Positions 1 to 7,717 of a stretch of 64,000 nucleotides of DNA are shown here, piece after piece. Origin of the DNA: Asanoa sp040676615 (GTDB taxonomy: Bacteria; Actinomycetota; Actinomycetes; Mycobacteriales; Micromonosporaceae); contig NZ_JBFAPI010000003.1 in the NCBI RefSeq assembly GCF_040676615.1, forward strand, positions 248,001 to 312,000, given 5' to 3'. Both the position numbers and the translations under genes were made by a program. The notes under the pieces are model-generated. The model had not been told where the DNA came from, did no database searches, and saw nothing but the letters and a program-made list of their open reading frames with translations. The number at the start of each line of letters is the position of its first letter. Position 1 is the stretch's first letter.

Positions 1-111
1 GACAACAACCGTCGGCTGCAGGTCATCCGTAAGGAGATCGCCCGGATCTACACGATCATGCGTGAGCGTGAGCTGGGGCTCTCGGCCGCGCCAACTGAGG
101 TGACTGCGTGA
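1..111 (+). CDS. rpmC: 50S ribosomal protein L29, 3' end only
   Basis: The window opens inside a gene whose last 36 codons read in frame from base 1 (beginning DNNRRLQVIRKEIARIYTI) to TGA at 109-111. The basic RKEIARI(Y/K)T helix followed by a short acidic-neutral tail is the usual C-terminus of actinobacterial L29, a small protein next to the polypeptide exit tunnel. Its place directly before rpsQ fits the standard order rplP-rpmC-rpsQ. The stop overlaps the rpsQ ATG by one base, suggesting translational coupling. The start lies upstream of the window. Confidence 0.9.
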   Translation, partial: DNNRRLQVIRKEIARIYTIMRERELGLSAAPTEVTA

Positions 112-389
112 TGACTGAGAACACCACCGCCGCTCCCGAGCGGGCCCGCCGCAAGACCCGTGAGGGCCTCGTGGTGAGCGACAAGATGGACAAGACCGTC
201 GTGGTGGAGGTCGAAGACCGGGTCAAGCACCCGCTCTACGGCAAGGTTCTGCGGCGGACGAGCAAGCTCAAGGTCCACGACGAGCAGAACTCGTGTGGCA
301 TCGGCGACCGGGTCCTGATCATGGAGACCCGTCCGCTGTCCGCCACCAAGCGCTGGCGCGTCGTGGAGATCCTCGAGCGCGCGAAGTAA
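111..389 (+). CDS. rpsQ: 30S ribosomal protein S17
   Basis: Primary 16S rRNA-binding protein of the 30S body. The 92-residue product has the S17 core: RKTREGLVVSDKMDKTVVV, then VKHPLYGKVLRRTSKLKVHDE and the C-terminal RPLSATKRWRVVEI. An N-terminal extension of about 15 residues is common in actinobacteria. I chose ATG at 111 because GAGGTGA at 96-102 sits 8 bases upstream; an in-frame GTG at 108 would overlap rpmC by 4 bases and is the alternative. A 64-base gap follows before rplN. Confidence 0.96.
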   Translation: MTENTTAAPERARRKTREGLVVSDKMDKTVVVEVEDRVKHPLYGKVLRRTSKLKVHDEQNSCGIGDRVLIMETRPLSATKRWRVVEILERAK

Positions 390-453
390 GTAAGCCGACC
401 GGTTCTTCCAAGCTCCGGCAGCGCCGGAGGACTGGCAGACAGAGGAGATAGAC

Positions 454-822
454 GTGATTCAGCAAGAGTCGCGACTGCGTGTCGCCGACAACACGGGTGC
501 GCGGGAGATCCTGTGCATCCGGGTCCTCGGTGGCTCGGGTCGGCGCTACGCGGGCATCGGCGACGTGATTGTCGCCACCGTCAAGGACGCCATCCCCGGC
601 GCCGGTGTGAAGAAGGGTGACGTCGTCAAGGCGGTCATCGTTCGCACCGCGAAGGAGAAGCGGCGCCCGGACGGTTCTTACATCCGCTTCGACGAGAACG
701 CCGCCGTCATCATCAAGGATGGCGGCGACCCCCGCGGCACCCGTATCTTCGGCCCGGTCGGCCGGGAACTGCGTGACAAGCGGTTCATGAAGATCATTTC
801 TTTGGCACCGGAGGTGCTCTAG
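454..822 (+). CDS. rplN: 50S ribosomal protein L14
   Basis: L14 lies at the subunit interface (bridges B5/B8), near L19. The 122-residue length is exact for the family. The start MIQQESRLRVADNTGA, the middle KKGDVVKAVIVRTAKEKRR and the end DKRFMKIISLAPEVL are textbook L14. The start is GTG at 454 with AGAGGAGA a few bases upstream (about 440-447). It follows rpsQ after 64 bases and precedes rplX by 2 bases, so it is the first gene of a tightly packed block running through rplE. Confidence 0.97.
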   Translation: MIQQESRLRVADNTGAREILCIRVLGGSGRRYAGIGDVIVATVKDAIPGAGVKKGDVVKAVIVRTAKEKRRPDGSYIRFDENAAVIIKDGGDPRGTRIFGPVGRELRDKRFMKIISLAPEVL

Positions 823-824
823 CC

Positions 825-1139
825 ATGAAGGTGAAGAAGGGCGACACGGTCGTCGTCATCGCCGGCAAGGACAAGGGCGCCAAGGGCAAGGTCATCTCGG
901 CCCTGCCGCGCCAGGACAAGGTCATTGTCGAGGGCGTCAACCGGGTCAAGAAGCACGAACGCATCCGCACGACCCAGCGCGGCGCCAAGACGGGCGGCAT
1001 CGTCACGCAGGAGGCACCGATTCACGTCTCGAACGTGATGGTCGTGGACTCCGACGGCAAGCCGACCCGCGTCGGCTACCGCGTCGGCGACGACGGCATC
1101 AAGGTGCGCATCGCACGCAGCACCGGTAAGGAACTCTGA
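825..1139 (+). CDS. rplX: 50S ribosomal protein L24
   Basis: Assembly-initiator protein binding the 5' end of 23S rRNA. The 104 residues begin MKVKKGDTVVVIAGKDKGAK, which is the KOW motif (about residues 3-30), followed by the L24 signature GVNRVKKHERI. GGAGGTG at 809-815 lies 9 bases before the ATG and overlaps the end of rplN. The stop TGA at 1137-1139 overlaps the rplE ATG by one base. Confidence 0.97.
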   Translation: MKVKKGDTVVVIAGKDKGAKGKVISALPRQDKVIVEGVNRVKKHERIRTTQRGAKTGGIVTQEAPIHVSNVMVVDSDGKPTRVGYRVGDDGIKVRIARSTGKEL

Positions 1140-1702
1140 TGACCACGACAGCCACCACGCTGCCGCGCCTGAAGCAGCGCTACCGCGACGAGGTTGTTGG
1201 GCAGCTGCGCGAGCAGTTCAACTACGGCAACCCGATGCAGACGCCGGGCCTCGTCAAGATCGTCGTCAACATGGGCGTCGGCGAGGCGGCCCGGGACGCG
1301 AAGCTGATCGACGGTGCGGTGCGCGACCTGGCCACCATCACCGGCCAGAAGCCGCAGGTCCGCCGGGCGACCAAGTCCATCGCGCAGTTCAAGCTGCGCG
1401 AGGGCATGCCGATCGGCGCGAAGGTGACGCTGCGCGGCGACCGGATGTGGGAGTTCCTCGACCGGCTGCTGTCGATCGCCCTCCCGCGTATCCGCGACTT
1501 CCGCGGCCTCGACGCCCGCAAGCTCGACGGCAACGGCAACTACACGTTCGGGCTGACCGAGCAGTCGGTGTTCCACGAGATCGACCAGGACCGGATCGAC
1601 CGCGTGCGGGGCATGGACATCACGGTGGTCACGACCGCGACGACTGACGACGAGGGCCGGGCGCTGCTCAAGCTCCTGGGCTTCCCGTTCAAGGAGAACT
1701 GA
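1139..1702 (+). CDS. rplE: 50S ribosomal protein L5
   Basis: L5 binds 5S rRNA in the central protuberance and contacts the P-site tRNA. The 187-residue product shows the L5 blocks NPMQTPGLVKIVVNMGVGEA, TGQKPQVRRATKSIAQFKLR, IGAKVTLRGDRMWEFLDRL and the C-terminal DITVVTTATTDDEGRALL followed by a Phe-rich end. Length and ends agree with actinobacterial homologues. It starts on the last base of rplX and ends 4 bases before rpsN. Confidence 0.97.
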   Translation: MTTTATTLPRLKQRYRDEVVGQLREQFNYGNPMQTPGLVKIVVNMGVGEAARDAKLIDGAVRDLATITGQKPQVRRATKSIAQFKLREGMPIGAKVTLRGDRMWEFLDRLLSIALPRIRDFRGLDARKLDGNGNYTFGLTEQSVFHEIDQDRIDRVRGMDITVVTTATTDDEGRALLKLLGFPFKEN

Positions 1703-1706
1703 GCAC

Positions 1707-1892
1707 ATGGCTAAGAAGGCGCTGATCCTCAAGGCTGCCGCGAAGCCGAAGTTCGCGGTTCGCGCATACACCCGTTGCCAGCGCTGCGGGCGTCCCAAGG
1801 CGGTCTACCGCAAGTTCGGTCTGTGCCGGGTCTGCATCCGGGAGATGGCTCACCGCGGTGAGCTCCCCGGTGTGTCGAAGGCCTCGTGGTAA
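1707..1892 (+). CDS. rpsN: 30S ribosomal protein S14, zinc-binding type Z
   Basis: S14 sits in the 30S head. At 61 residues this is the short zinc-ribbon form, with Cys24, Cys27, Cys40 and Cys43 (CQRC...CRVC) as zinc ligands. Many actinobacteria also carry a longer cysteine-free S14 elsewhere under Zur control; none is in this window. The gene occupies the expected place between rplE and rpsH. A 73-base gap with no hairpin I would defend separates it from rpsH. Confidence 0.97.
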   Translation: MAKKALILKAAAKPKFAVRAYTRCQRCGRPKAVYRKFGLCRVCIREMAHRGELPGVSKASW

Positions 1893-1965
1893 CCCACCAC
1901 CCGAAATACCGCTTCGCCGCAGGCCCCGGGCGGGGAACCACGGCGAGAAAGGTTGACGAGAACTC

Positions 1966-2373
1966 ATGACGATGACCGACCCGATCGCAGACATGCTCAC
2001 CCGTCTGCGCAACGCCAACCAGGCCTACCACGACCGGGTGACGATGCCCTACTCGAAGATCAAGGCGAACATCGCCGAGGTCCTCAAGAGCGAGGGCTAC
2101 ATCGCCACCTGGTCGGTCGAGGAGCCCGCCGAGGGCGTCGTCGGCAAGCGACTGGTCGTCGAGCTCAAATACGGCCAGAACCGCGAGCGGAGCCTGGCCG
2201 GGATCAAGCGCGTCTCCAAGCCCGGTCTGCGGGTTTACGCCAAGTCGGACGGGCTCCCGCGGGTGCTCGGCGGTTTGGGCGTGGCGATCATTTCAACGTC
2301 CCAGGGGCTGCTGACCGACCGGCAGGCCCGCAAGCGGAGCGTGGGCGGGGAAGTCCTCGCCTTCGTCTGGTAA
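1966..2373 (+). CDS. rpsH: 30S ribosomal protein S8
   Basis: S8 binds helix 21 of 16S rRNA; in E. coli it is the translational repressor of the spc operon. The 135-residue product has MTDPIADMLTRLRNAN at the start and the C-terminal STSQGLLTDRQARKRSVGGE with a final aromatic, both diagnostic. Two Met codons (1966, 1972) could serve; I kept 1966, with GAGAAAGG at 1945-1952 upstream. A second, divergent frame over the same bases is a shadow with an arginine-rich, non-protein-like composition. Confidence 0.97.
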   Translation: MTMTDPIADMLTRLRNANQAYHDRVTMPYSKIKANIAEVLKSEGYIATWSVEEPAEGVVGKRLVVELKYGQNRERSLAGIKRVSKPGLRVYAKSDGLPRVLGGLGVAIISTSQGLLTDRQARKRSVGGEVLAFVW

Positions 2374-2390
2374 CCGGGGAGTTTGTAGAA

Positions 2391-2930
2391 ATGTCGCGAA
2401 TTGGACGTAAGACGATCCCGGTGCCGACGGGCGTCGACATCACGATCAACGGCCAGACCGTTCAGGTGAAGGGCCCGAAGGGTCAGCTCAGCCACACGCT
2501 GGCCGAGCCGATCACCATCGAGCGCGCCGAGAACGAGCTCGTGGTCAAGCGCCCCAACGACGAGCGCAAGGCCAAGGAGCTGCACGGCCTCTCGCGTACG
2601 CTGGTGGCGAACATGGTCGTCGGGGTGACCGACGGTTACCGCAAGACGCTCGAGATCGCCGGCACCGGCTACCGGGTGACCGCCAAGGGCAAGGACCTCG
2701 AGTTCGCGCTCGGCTTCTCGCACCCGGTCGTGGTTCCGGCGCCGGACGGCATCACCTTCACGGTGGAGCGCCCGACGCTGTTCCACATCGCCGGCATCGA
2801 CAAGCAGCAGGTCGGTGAGGTGGCCGCCAACATCCGGAAGATCCGTCCGCCGGAGCCCTACAAGGGCAAGGGCGTCCGCTACCAGGGCGAGGTCATCCGC
2901 CGCAAGGCCGGAAAGGCAGGTAAGAAGTGA
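2391..2930 (+). CDS. rplF: 50S ribosomal protein L6
   Basis: L6 lies by the sarcin-ricin loop near the factor-binding site. From ATG 2391 the product is 179 residues, starting MSRIGRKTIPVPTGVDI and ending with the L6 signature RKIRPPEPYKGKGVRY. The frame stays open upstream to 1953, but that part overlaps rpsH in another frame and has no resemblance to L6, so 2391 is the start. The stop overlaps the rplR GTG by 4 bases (GTGA). Confidence 0.97.
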   Translation: MSRIGRKTIPVPTGVDITINGQTVQVKGPKGQLSHTLAEPITIERAENELVVKRPNDERKAKELHGLSRTLVANMVVGVTDGYRKTLEIAGTGYRVTAKGKDLEFALGFSHPVVVPAPDGITFTVERPTLFHIAGIDKQQVGEVAANIRKIRPPEPYKGKGVRYQGEVIRRKAGKAGKK

Positions 2931-3316
2931 CCGCCACGCTACTCAAGCGCCGTCGCGGCGTCGCCGCGAAGCGGGCCGTCGGCCGGGCGCGTCGGCACTT
3001 CCGGGTCCGCAAGAACCTGGTGGGTACGGCCGAGCGTCCGCGCCTGGTCGTCAGCCGGTCGCTGCGGCACATCAACGCCCAGATCGTCGACGATGCCAAG
3101 GGTCACACCCTGGCGTCGGCTTCGACCATGGACGCCTCGATCCGAGGCACCGACGGCGACAAGAGCGCGATGGCCGGCAAGGTCGGCGCGCTCCTCGCCG
3201 AGCGGGCCAAGGCCGCTGGCGTGTCGAAGGTCGTCTTCGACCGCGGTGGCAGCAAATATGCGGGTCGCATCGCCGCGTTGGCTGACGCCGCGCGCGAAGC
3301 CGGGCTCGAGTTCTGA
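2927..3316 (+). CDS. rplR: 50S ribosomal protein L18
   Basis: L18 binds 5S rRNA with L5 and L25. The 129 residues contain the family blocks RRHFRVRKNLVGTAERPRL, VSRSLRHINAQIVDD and the C-terminal VFDRGGSKYAGRIAALADAA with AREAGLEF. It starts with GTG in a GTGA overlap with rplF, so translation is probably coupled. A 31-base gap carrying the rpsE ribosome site follows. Confidence 0.97.
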   Translation: MTATLLKRRRGVAAKRAVGRARRHFRVRKNLVGTAERPRLVVSRSLRHINAQIVDDAKGHTLASASTMDASIRGTDGDKSAMAGKVGALLAERAKAAGVSKVVFDRGGSKYAGRIAALADAAREAGLEF

Positions 3317-3347
3317 CCCCGTCACATCTGAGAAAGGAAGGCTGCTG

Positions 3348-3962
3348 ATGCCAGGTCAACAGCGCCGTGGCGGCGGGTCCGGTGGCAACGAGGGTGGTCG
3401 CCGCGACAACCGCCGCGAGGGCGGCCGCGGAAACGCGCCCGTCGAGAAGACTCCGCACCTCGAGCGGGTCGTCGCGATCAACCGTGTCGCCAAGGTCGTC
3501 AAGGGTGGTCGGCGGTTCAGCTTCACCGCCCTGGTGATCGTCGGCGACGGCGACGGCACGGTCGGCGTCGGGTACGGCAAGGCCAAGGAGGTGCCCGCGG
3601 CGATCGCCAAGGGTGTCGAGGAGGCCAAGAAGCACTTCTTCAAGGTGCCCCGGATCGCGCAGTCGATCCCGCACCCGGTGCAGGGCGAAGACGCCGCTGG
3701 CGTGGTGCTGCTCAAGCCGGCCTCGGCCGGTACGGGTGTCATCGCCGGCGGGCCGGTCCGCGCCGTGCTGGAGTGCGCGGGCATCCACGACGTGCTCTCC
3801 AAGAGCCTCGGCTCGTCGAACCCGATCAACATCGTCCACGCGACCGTGGCGGCCCTCAAGGCCCTCGAGTCGCCGGAGGCGGTCGCCGCCCGCCGTGGCC
3901 TGCCGGTGGAAGACGTCGCGCCGGCCGCCATGCTGGCGAACCGGGCTGGGGTGAACGTCTGA
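3348..3962 (+). CDS. rpsE: 30S ribosomal protein S5
   Basis: S5 is at the mRNA entry channel and affects decoding accuracy and helicase activity. The 204-residue product has a Gly/Arg-rich N-terminal extension (about residues 1-35), the double-stranded-RNA-binding-like domain with LERVVAINRVAKVVKGGRRF, and the C-terminal domain with AGGPVRAVLECAGIHDVLSK and NPINIVHATVAALKAL. ATG 3348 follows AGAAAGGAAGG at 3331-3341. The reading frame is open farther upstream but overlaps rplR there. The TGATG junction couples it to rpmD. Confidence 0.97.
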   Translation: MPGQQRRGGGSGGNEGGRRDNRREGGRGNAPVEKTPHLERVVAINRVAKVVKGGRRFSFTALVIVGDGDGTVGVGYGKAKEVPAAIAKGVEEAKKHFFKVPRIAQSIPHPVQGEDAAGVVLLKPASAGTGVIAGGPVRAVLECAGIHDVLSKSLGSSNPINIVHATVAALKALESPEAVAARRGLPVEDVAPAAMLANRAGVNV

Positions 3963-4144
3963 TGGCACGGCTCAAGGTCACTCAGGTCCGGTCCCACATC
4001 GGGTCGAAGCACAACCAGCGGGAGTCCCTGCGGTCGCTCGGCCTGAAGCGGATCAACGACGTGGTGGTCAAGGAGGACCGCCCCGAGATTCGGGGCATGA
4101 TCTTCACCGTCAACCACCTCGTGAAGGTCGAGGAGGTCGAATAA
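3962..4144 (+). CDS. rpmD: 50S ribosomal protein L30
   Basis: Small non-universal large-subunit protein. The 60 residues MARLKVTQVRSHIGSKHNQ through RSLGLKRINDVVVKEDRPEIRG match the L30 fold and length. ATG overlaps the rpsE stop by one base, and its TAA overlaps the rplO ATG by one base (TAATG). The longer in-frame ORF that begins at 3773 is out of frame with rpsE and should be trimmed to this. Confidence 0.97.
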   Translation: MARLKVTQVRSHIGSKHNQRESLRSLGLKRINDVVVKEDRPEIRGMIFTVNHLVKVEEVE

Positions 4145-4587
4145 TGACGATCAAGGTCCACCACCTGCGTCCGGCCCCGGGCGCCAAGACCGACAAGACC
4201 CGGGTGGGTCGCGGTGAAGGCTCCAAGGGCAAGACCGCCGGTCGCGGCACGAAGGGCTCCAAGGCCCGCAAGAACGTCCCGGCGTCGTTCGAGGGTGGGC
4301 AGATGCCCATCCACATGCGGCTGCCGAAGATGAAGGGTTTCCGCAACCAGAACAAGGTCGTGTTCCAGGTCGTCAACCTGGACAAGCTGGCCGAACTGTT
4401 CCCCAACGGCGGCGAGGTCGGCCCGGCCGAACTCGTCGACGCGGGCGCGGTCCGCAAGGGCCAGCCGGTCAAGGTTCTGGGCAGCGGCGATCTGGGTGGC
4501 GTATCTCTCCGCATCGCGGCGCACGCGTTCAGTGCGACCGCGAAGGAGAAGATCGCCGCCGCTGGTGGCGCCACCACCGAGCTGTAG
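4144..4587 (+). CDS. rplO: 50S ribosomal protein L15
   Basis: Late-assembly large-subunit protein. The 147 residues show KVHHLRPAPGAKTDKTRVGR, the Gly/Lys-rich GRGTKGSKARK, FEGGQMPIHMRLPKMKGF and the C-terminal AHAFSATAKEKIAAAGG, all typical of L15. It closes the ribosomal part of the spc operon. Immediately after its TAG the RNA can form a strong hairpin (4588-4647), so part of the transcription probably stops or is processed here before secY. Confidence 0.97.
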   Translation: MTIKVHHLRPAPGAKTDKTRVGRGEGSKGKTAGRGTKGSKARKNVPASFEGGQMPIHMRLPKMKGFRNQNKVVFQVVNLDKLAELFPNGGEVGPAELVDAGAVRKGQPVKVLGSGDLGGVSLRIAAHAFSATAKEKIAAAGGATTEL

Positions 4588-4647
4588 CGCTGGCAGGGGC
4601 GCGGTTCCAACGGTCAGCAGGCCGTAGGGGGCCGCGCCCTTCCAGCG
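4588..4647 (+). terminator. Stem-loop after rplO (attenuator or partial terminator)
   Basis: CGCTGG (4588-4593) and GGGCGCGG (4597-4604) pair with CCGCGCCC (4632-4639) and CCAGCG (4642-4647), giving 14 base pairs with a small internal bulge (CAG opposite TT) and a 27-base loop. It begins directly after the rplO stop. There is no long T run behind it, so it may attenuate or protect an RNA end rather than fully terminate. A second shorter palindrome, ATCTGGA/TCCAGAT (4651-4675), follows. Confidence 0.6.
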
Positions 4648-4718
4648 TTGATCTGGAGCGGATATCGTTCCAGATGGATGGGTCCGGGCCAGCCGGTTCT
4701 GTTCATAGCCAGATAAGT

Positions 4719-4746
4719 TAGAGTCCGTTCCCGACAGGGTGTCGGG
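4719..4746 (+). promoter_or_regulatory. Probable secY -10 element and 5' leader hairpin
   Basis: TAGAGT at 4719-4724 fits the actinobacterial -10 pattern TANNNT; I see no convincing -35. A transcript from it would begin near 4731 with the perfect 7-bp hairpin CCCGACA (4730-4736), loop GGG, TGTCGGG (4740-4746), 64 bases before the secY start. The 223-base gap between rplO and secY is otherwise empty. Inference only. Confidence 0.4.
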
Positions 4747-4810
4747 CCACTACCGACAGCCACCTCGAGCCGCCACGACCCCGACGGCCCGCCCGCGCAG
4801 GAGGAAGACG

Positions 4811-6142
4811 TTGCTCTCCGCATTTCTCAGTGCGTTCCGCACGCCTGACCTGCGCAAGAAACTGTTGTTCACGGTCCTGATCATCGCGGTCTACCGGTTG
4901 GGCGCCACCTTGCCCAGCCCGGGCGTTTCCTACGGAAACGTGCAGAAGTGCATGGACCTGATGCAGACCAACAACGCGGGTGGCGTTTTCAACCTGCTCA
5001 ACCTGTTCTCCGGTGGCGCGCTGCTGTCGCTGTCGGTCTTCGCGCTGGGCATCATGCCCTACATCACAGCGTCGATCATCCTGCAGCTGCTGACCGTCGT
5101 GATCCCACGGCTGGAGCAGCTCCGCAAGGAGGGTCAAGCCGGTCAGGCGAAGATCACGCAATACACCCGCTACCTGACTCTGGGCCTCGGCATCCTCCAG
5201 GCCTCGGCGTTCGTCGCGCTGGCCCGCTCCGGGCAGCTGTTCAACAACATGTGCGACCAGTTCCCGATCGTGCCCGACGGCACCGGGCTGCCGAGCTGGA
5301 TCACCCTCGTGTCGCTGGTCATCACGATGACCGCCGGCACCGGCGTGGTCATGTGGCTGGGCGAGCTGATCACCGACCGCGGCGTCGGCAACGGCATGTC
5401 GGTCCTGATCTTCACCTCGATCATGGCCCGCCTCCCCAGCGAGGGATGGCAGATCAAGATCGCTCAGGGCTGGTGGAAGTTCTTCCTGGTCATCGCCTTG
5501 GTGCTGCTGATCATCTTCTTCGTGGTCTTCATCGAACAGGCCCAGCGCCGGATTCCGGTGCAATACGCGAAGCGAATGATCGGGCGCCGGATGTACGGCG
5601 GCACGTCCACCTACATACCGCTCAAGGTCAACCAGGCCGGCGTCATCCCCGTGATCTTCGCGTCGTCCCTGCTCTACCTGCCGGCCCTGCTGTTGCAGTT
5701 CTACGACCGCAACAACCTCAACAACTGGCAGGCGTGGATCCAGAACAACCTGGTCACGCCGACCAGCTGGGTCTACATCACCCTTTACTTCCTGCTGATC
5801 ATCTTCTTCACCTACTTCTACGTGTCGATCACGTTCAACCCGACCGAGGTTGCCGACAACATGAAGAAGTACGGTGGGTTCGTGCCCGGCATCCGGCCGG
5901 GCAAGCCGACCGCTGAATACCTCGACTTCATCCTGAGCCGGATCACCCTTCCCGGCGCCCTCTACCTGGGAATCATCTCGATCCTGCCGAGCTTCTTCTT
6001 CATCTGGCTCGACCGTCAGCAATACATGAACTTCCCGTTCGGCGGCACGGCAGTGCTGATCATGGTCGGCGTCGGGCTGGAGACGGTTAAGCAGATCGAG
6101 AGCCAGCTCATGCAGCGGAACTACGAAGGGTTCCTCCGCTAG
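4811..6142 (+). CDS. secY: Protein translocase subunit SecY
   Basis: Pore subunit of the SecYEG general secretion channel. The product has about ten membrane helices, the plug region after GVSYGNVQKCMDL, the conserved ALGIMPYITASIILQLL block, and the C-terminal GLLFxx-type end KQIESQLMQRNYEGFLR. I start it at TTG 4811 (LLSAFLSAFRTPDLRKK, 443 residues) because GAGGAAG at 4801-4807 is a good ribosome site and homologues begin here; the in-frame GTG at 4739 would add 24 Arg/Pro-rich residues without a ribosome site. The TAG overlaps the adk GTG by one base. Confidence 0.95.
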   Translation: MLSAFLSAFRTPDLRKKLLFTVLIIAVYRLGATLPSPGVSYGNVQKCMDLMQTNNAGGVFNLLNLFSGGALLSLSVFALGIMPYITASIILQLLTVVIPRLEQLRKEGQAGQAKITQYTRYLTLGLGILQASAFVALARSGQLFNNMCDQFPIVPDGTGLPSWITLVSLVITMTAGTGVVMWLGELITDRGVGNGMSVLIFTSIMARLPSEGWQIKIAQGWWKFFLVIALVLLIIFFVVFIEQAQRRIPVQYAKRMIGRRMYGGTSTYIPLKVNQAGVIPVIFASSLLYLPALLLQFYDRNNLNNWQAWIQNNLVTPTSWVYITLYFLLIIFFTYFYVSITFNPTEVADNMKKYGGFVPGIRPGKPTAEYLDFILSRITLPGALYLGIISILPSFFFIWLDRQQYMNFPFGGTAVLIMVGVGLETVKQIESQLMQRNYEGFLR

Positions 6143-6795
6143 TGCGAATTGTTCTCGTGGGTCCTCCGGGCGCGGGAAAGGGGACGCAGGCCGAGTTCAT
6201 CGCCGCGCACCTGGCCGTGCCCAAGATCTCGACCGGGGACATCTTCCGCGCCAACGTTTCCCAGGGCACCCCGCTGGGCGTCGAGGCCCGGCGTTACATG
6301 GACGCCGGCAAGCTGGTGCCCGACGAGGTCACCATCAACATGGTGCGCGAGCGGCTCGCGGAGCCCGACGCCGGCGAGGGCTTCCTGCTCGACGGCTTCC
6401 CGCGCACCACGCCGCAGGCGGCCGCGCTCGACAAGCTGCTGGCCGACCTGGGCACCGCGCTCGACCTGGTGATGGAACTCGTGGTCGACGACGACGAGGT
6501 GATCCGGCGGCTGTCCGGCCGCCGGACCTGCCGGGGCTGCGGCAAGATCTGGCACGTCGAGTTCGACGCGACGTCGCGCGAGGGCATCTGCGACCGCTGC
6601 GGTTCGGAGCTGTTCCAGCGCGACGACGACAAGGCCGAGACGATCGCCAAGCGGCTGGTCGAATACTCCGAGAAGACCGCGCCGCTGGTCGACTACTACG
6701 GCGCGCAGGGCAAGCTGGTCGGCATCGACGCGACCGGACCCGTGGAAGATGTCACGGTCCGGGCGATCGACGCGCTCCGCTCCTACGGCGGATGA
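6142..6795 (+). CDS. adk: Adenylate kinase, zinc-LID type
   Basis: Converts ATP plus AMP to two ADP in the cytoplasm. The 217 residues carry the P-loop GPPGAGKGT (7-15), the AMP-site block STGDIFRANV, and DGFPRTTPQA. The LID is the long form with four cysteines, Cys130, Cys133, Cys150 and Cys153 (CRGC...CDRC), which bind structural zinc in Gram-positive enzymes. Mycobacterial adenylate kinases have the short LID without them, so this separates the host from that group. GTG start overlaps the secY stop by one base. Confidence 0.97.
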   Translation: MRIVLVGPPGAGKGTQAEFIAAHLAVPKISTGDIFRANVSQGTPLGVEARRYMDAGKLVPDEVTINMVRERLAEPDAGEGFLLDGFPRTTPQAAALDKLLADLGTALDLVMELVVDDDEVIRRLSGRRTCRGCGKIWHVEFDATSREGICDRCGSELFQRDDDKAETIAKRLVEYSEKTAPLVDYYGAQGKLVGIDATGPVEDVTVRAIDALRSYGG

Positions 6796-6807
6796 CCGGA
6801 AGGGGTG

Positions 6808-6825
6808 GCGATGCGACAGCATCGC
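6808..6825 (+). terminator. Small stem-loop between adk and map
   Basis: GCGATGC (6808-6814), loop GACA, GCATCGC (6819-6825): a perfect 7-bp stem 13 bases after the adk stop. It lacks a T tract. With the separate map -10 element just downstream it probably marks an mRNA end or a transcription pause. Confidence 0.4.
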
Positions 6826-6850
6826 GACGGCTGAGGACTCTTCGCATGGG

Positions 6851-6862
6851 TAGTCTCGATTG
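6851..6862 (+). promoter_or_regulatory. Leaderless -10 element for map
   Basis: TAGTCT at 6851-6856 fits TANNNT and lies 6 bases before ATG 6863, the spacing at which the transcript would begin on the start codon. No ribosome-binding site is visible before map, which agrees with leaderless translation. Confidence 0.5.
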
Positions 6863-7717
6863 ATGCGCCGACACCAGCTGAACGTTCAGCTGAAGACTCC
6901 TGAGCAGATCGACCTGATGCGCCGGGCCGGCCTGGTCGTGGCCAACGCCCTGGCCGCGATGCGCGCCGCCGTGGCGCCGGGCGTGACCACCGCCGACCTC
7001 GACGCGATCGGCGAGGGCATCATCCGCGACGCCGGCGGCGTCCCGTCGTTCAAGGGCTACCACGGCTACCCCGGGTCGATCTGCTCGTCGGTCAACGAGC
7101 AGATCGTGCACGCCATCCCGTCACCGAGGCAGGTCCTCGAGACCGGCGACCTGATCTCCATCGACTGCGGCGCGGTCCTCGACGGCTGGCACGGCGACGC
7201 GGCCATCACCGTCCCCGTCGGCGACGTCGACCCCAAGCTGCTCCGGATGGCCGAGGTGGCCGAAGACGCCATGTGGGCCGGCATCGCCACGGCGGCCCGT
7301 GGCACGATCTCCGGCCGGGGCCGGCTGACCGACATCGGCCACGCGGTGGAGACCGCGGTCCGTGCCGGCGGCCGCTACGGCATCGTCGACGGCTACGGCG
7401 GCCACGGCATCGGCACCGAGATGCACCAGGACCCGCACGTGCTCAACCACGGCCGCCCGGGCCGCGGCATCAAGCTCGTGCCCGGGCTCTGCCTGGCCAT
7501 CGAGCCGATGATCACGATGGGCTCGCCGCGCACGGTCGAACTCGACGACGGCTGGACGGTGATCACCCGCGACAACTCGGTCGCGGCACACGTCGAGCAC
7601 TCGATCGCCCTGCTCGACGACGGCGCCTGGGTGCTGACCGCCGCCGACGGCGGCCGGGCCCGGCTGGGCGACCTGCTCACCGCCCGGGCCACGGCCTCGA
7701 CCTCGGCACCGTCCTGA
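6863..7717 (+). CDS. map: Methionine aminopeptidase, type I
   Basis: Removes the initiator Met from nascent proteins. The 284-residue enzyme has the pita-bread fold residues in order: HGYPGSICSSVNEQIVHAIP, the metal aspartates in SIDCGAVLDGWHGDAAIT, GYGGHGIGTEMHQDP with its metal His, the glutamate in CLAIEPMIT, and a final VEHSIALLDDG. ATG 6863 is preceded by TTG 6860 but the -10 element at 6851-6856 favours 6863. Its stop overlaps the putative CTG start of the next gene (CTGA at 7714-7717). Confidence 0.95.
   Translation: MRRHQLNVQLKTPEQIDLMRRAGLVVANALAAMRAAVAPGVTTADLDAIGEGIIRDAGGVPSFKGYHGYPGSICSSVNEQIVHAIPSPRQVLETGDLISIDCGAVLDGWHGDAAITVPVGDVDPKLLRMAEVAEDAMWAGIATAARGTISGRGRLTDIGHAVETAVRAGGRYGIVDGYGGHGIGTEMHQDPHVLNHGRPGRGIKLVPGLCLAIEPMITMGSPRTVELDDGWTVITRDNSVAAHVEHSIALLDDGAWVLTAADGGRARLGDLLTARATASTSAPS

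Noticed and set aside
4718..6022. 434-codon minus-strand frame opposite secY
   Set aside because: Acidic, Gln/Asp/Val-rich shadow of a clearly conserved SecY gene.
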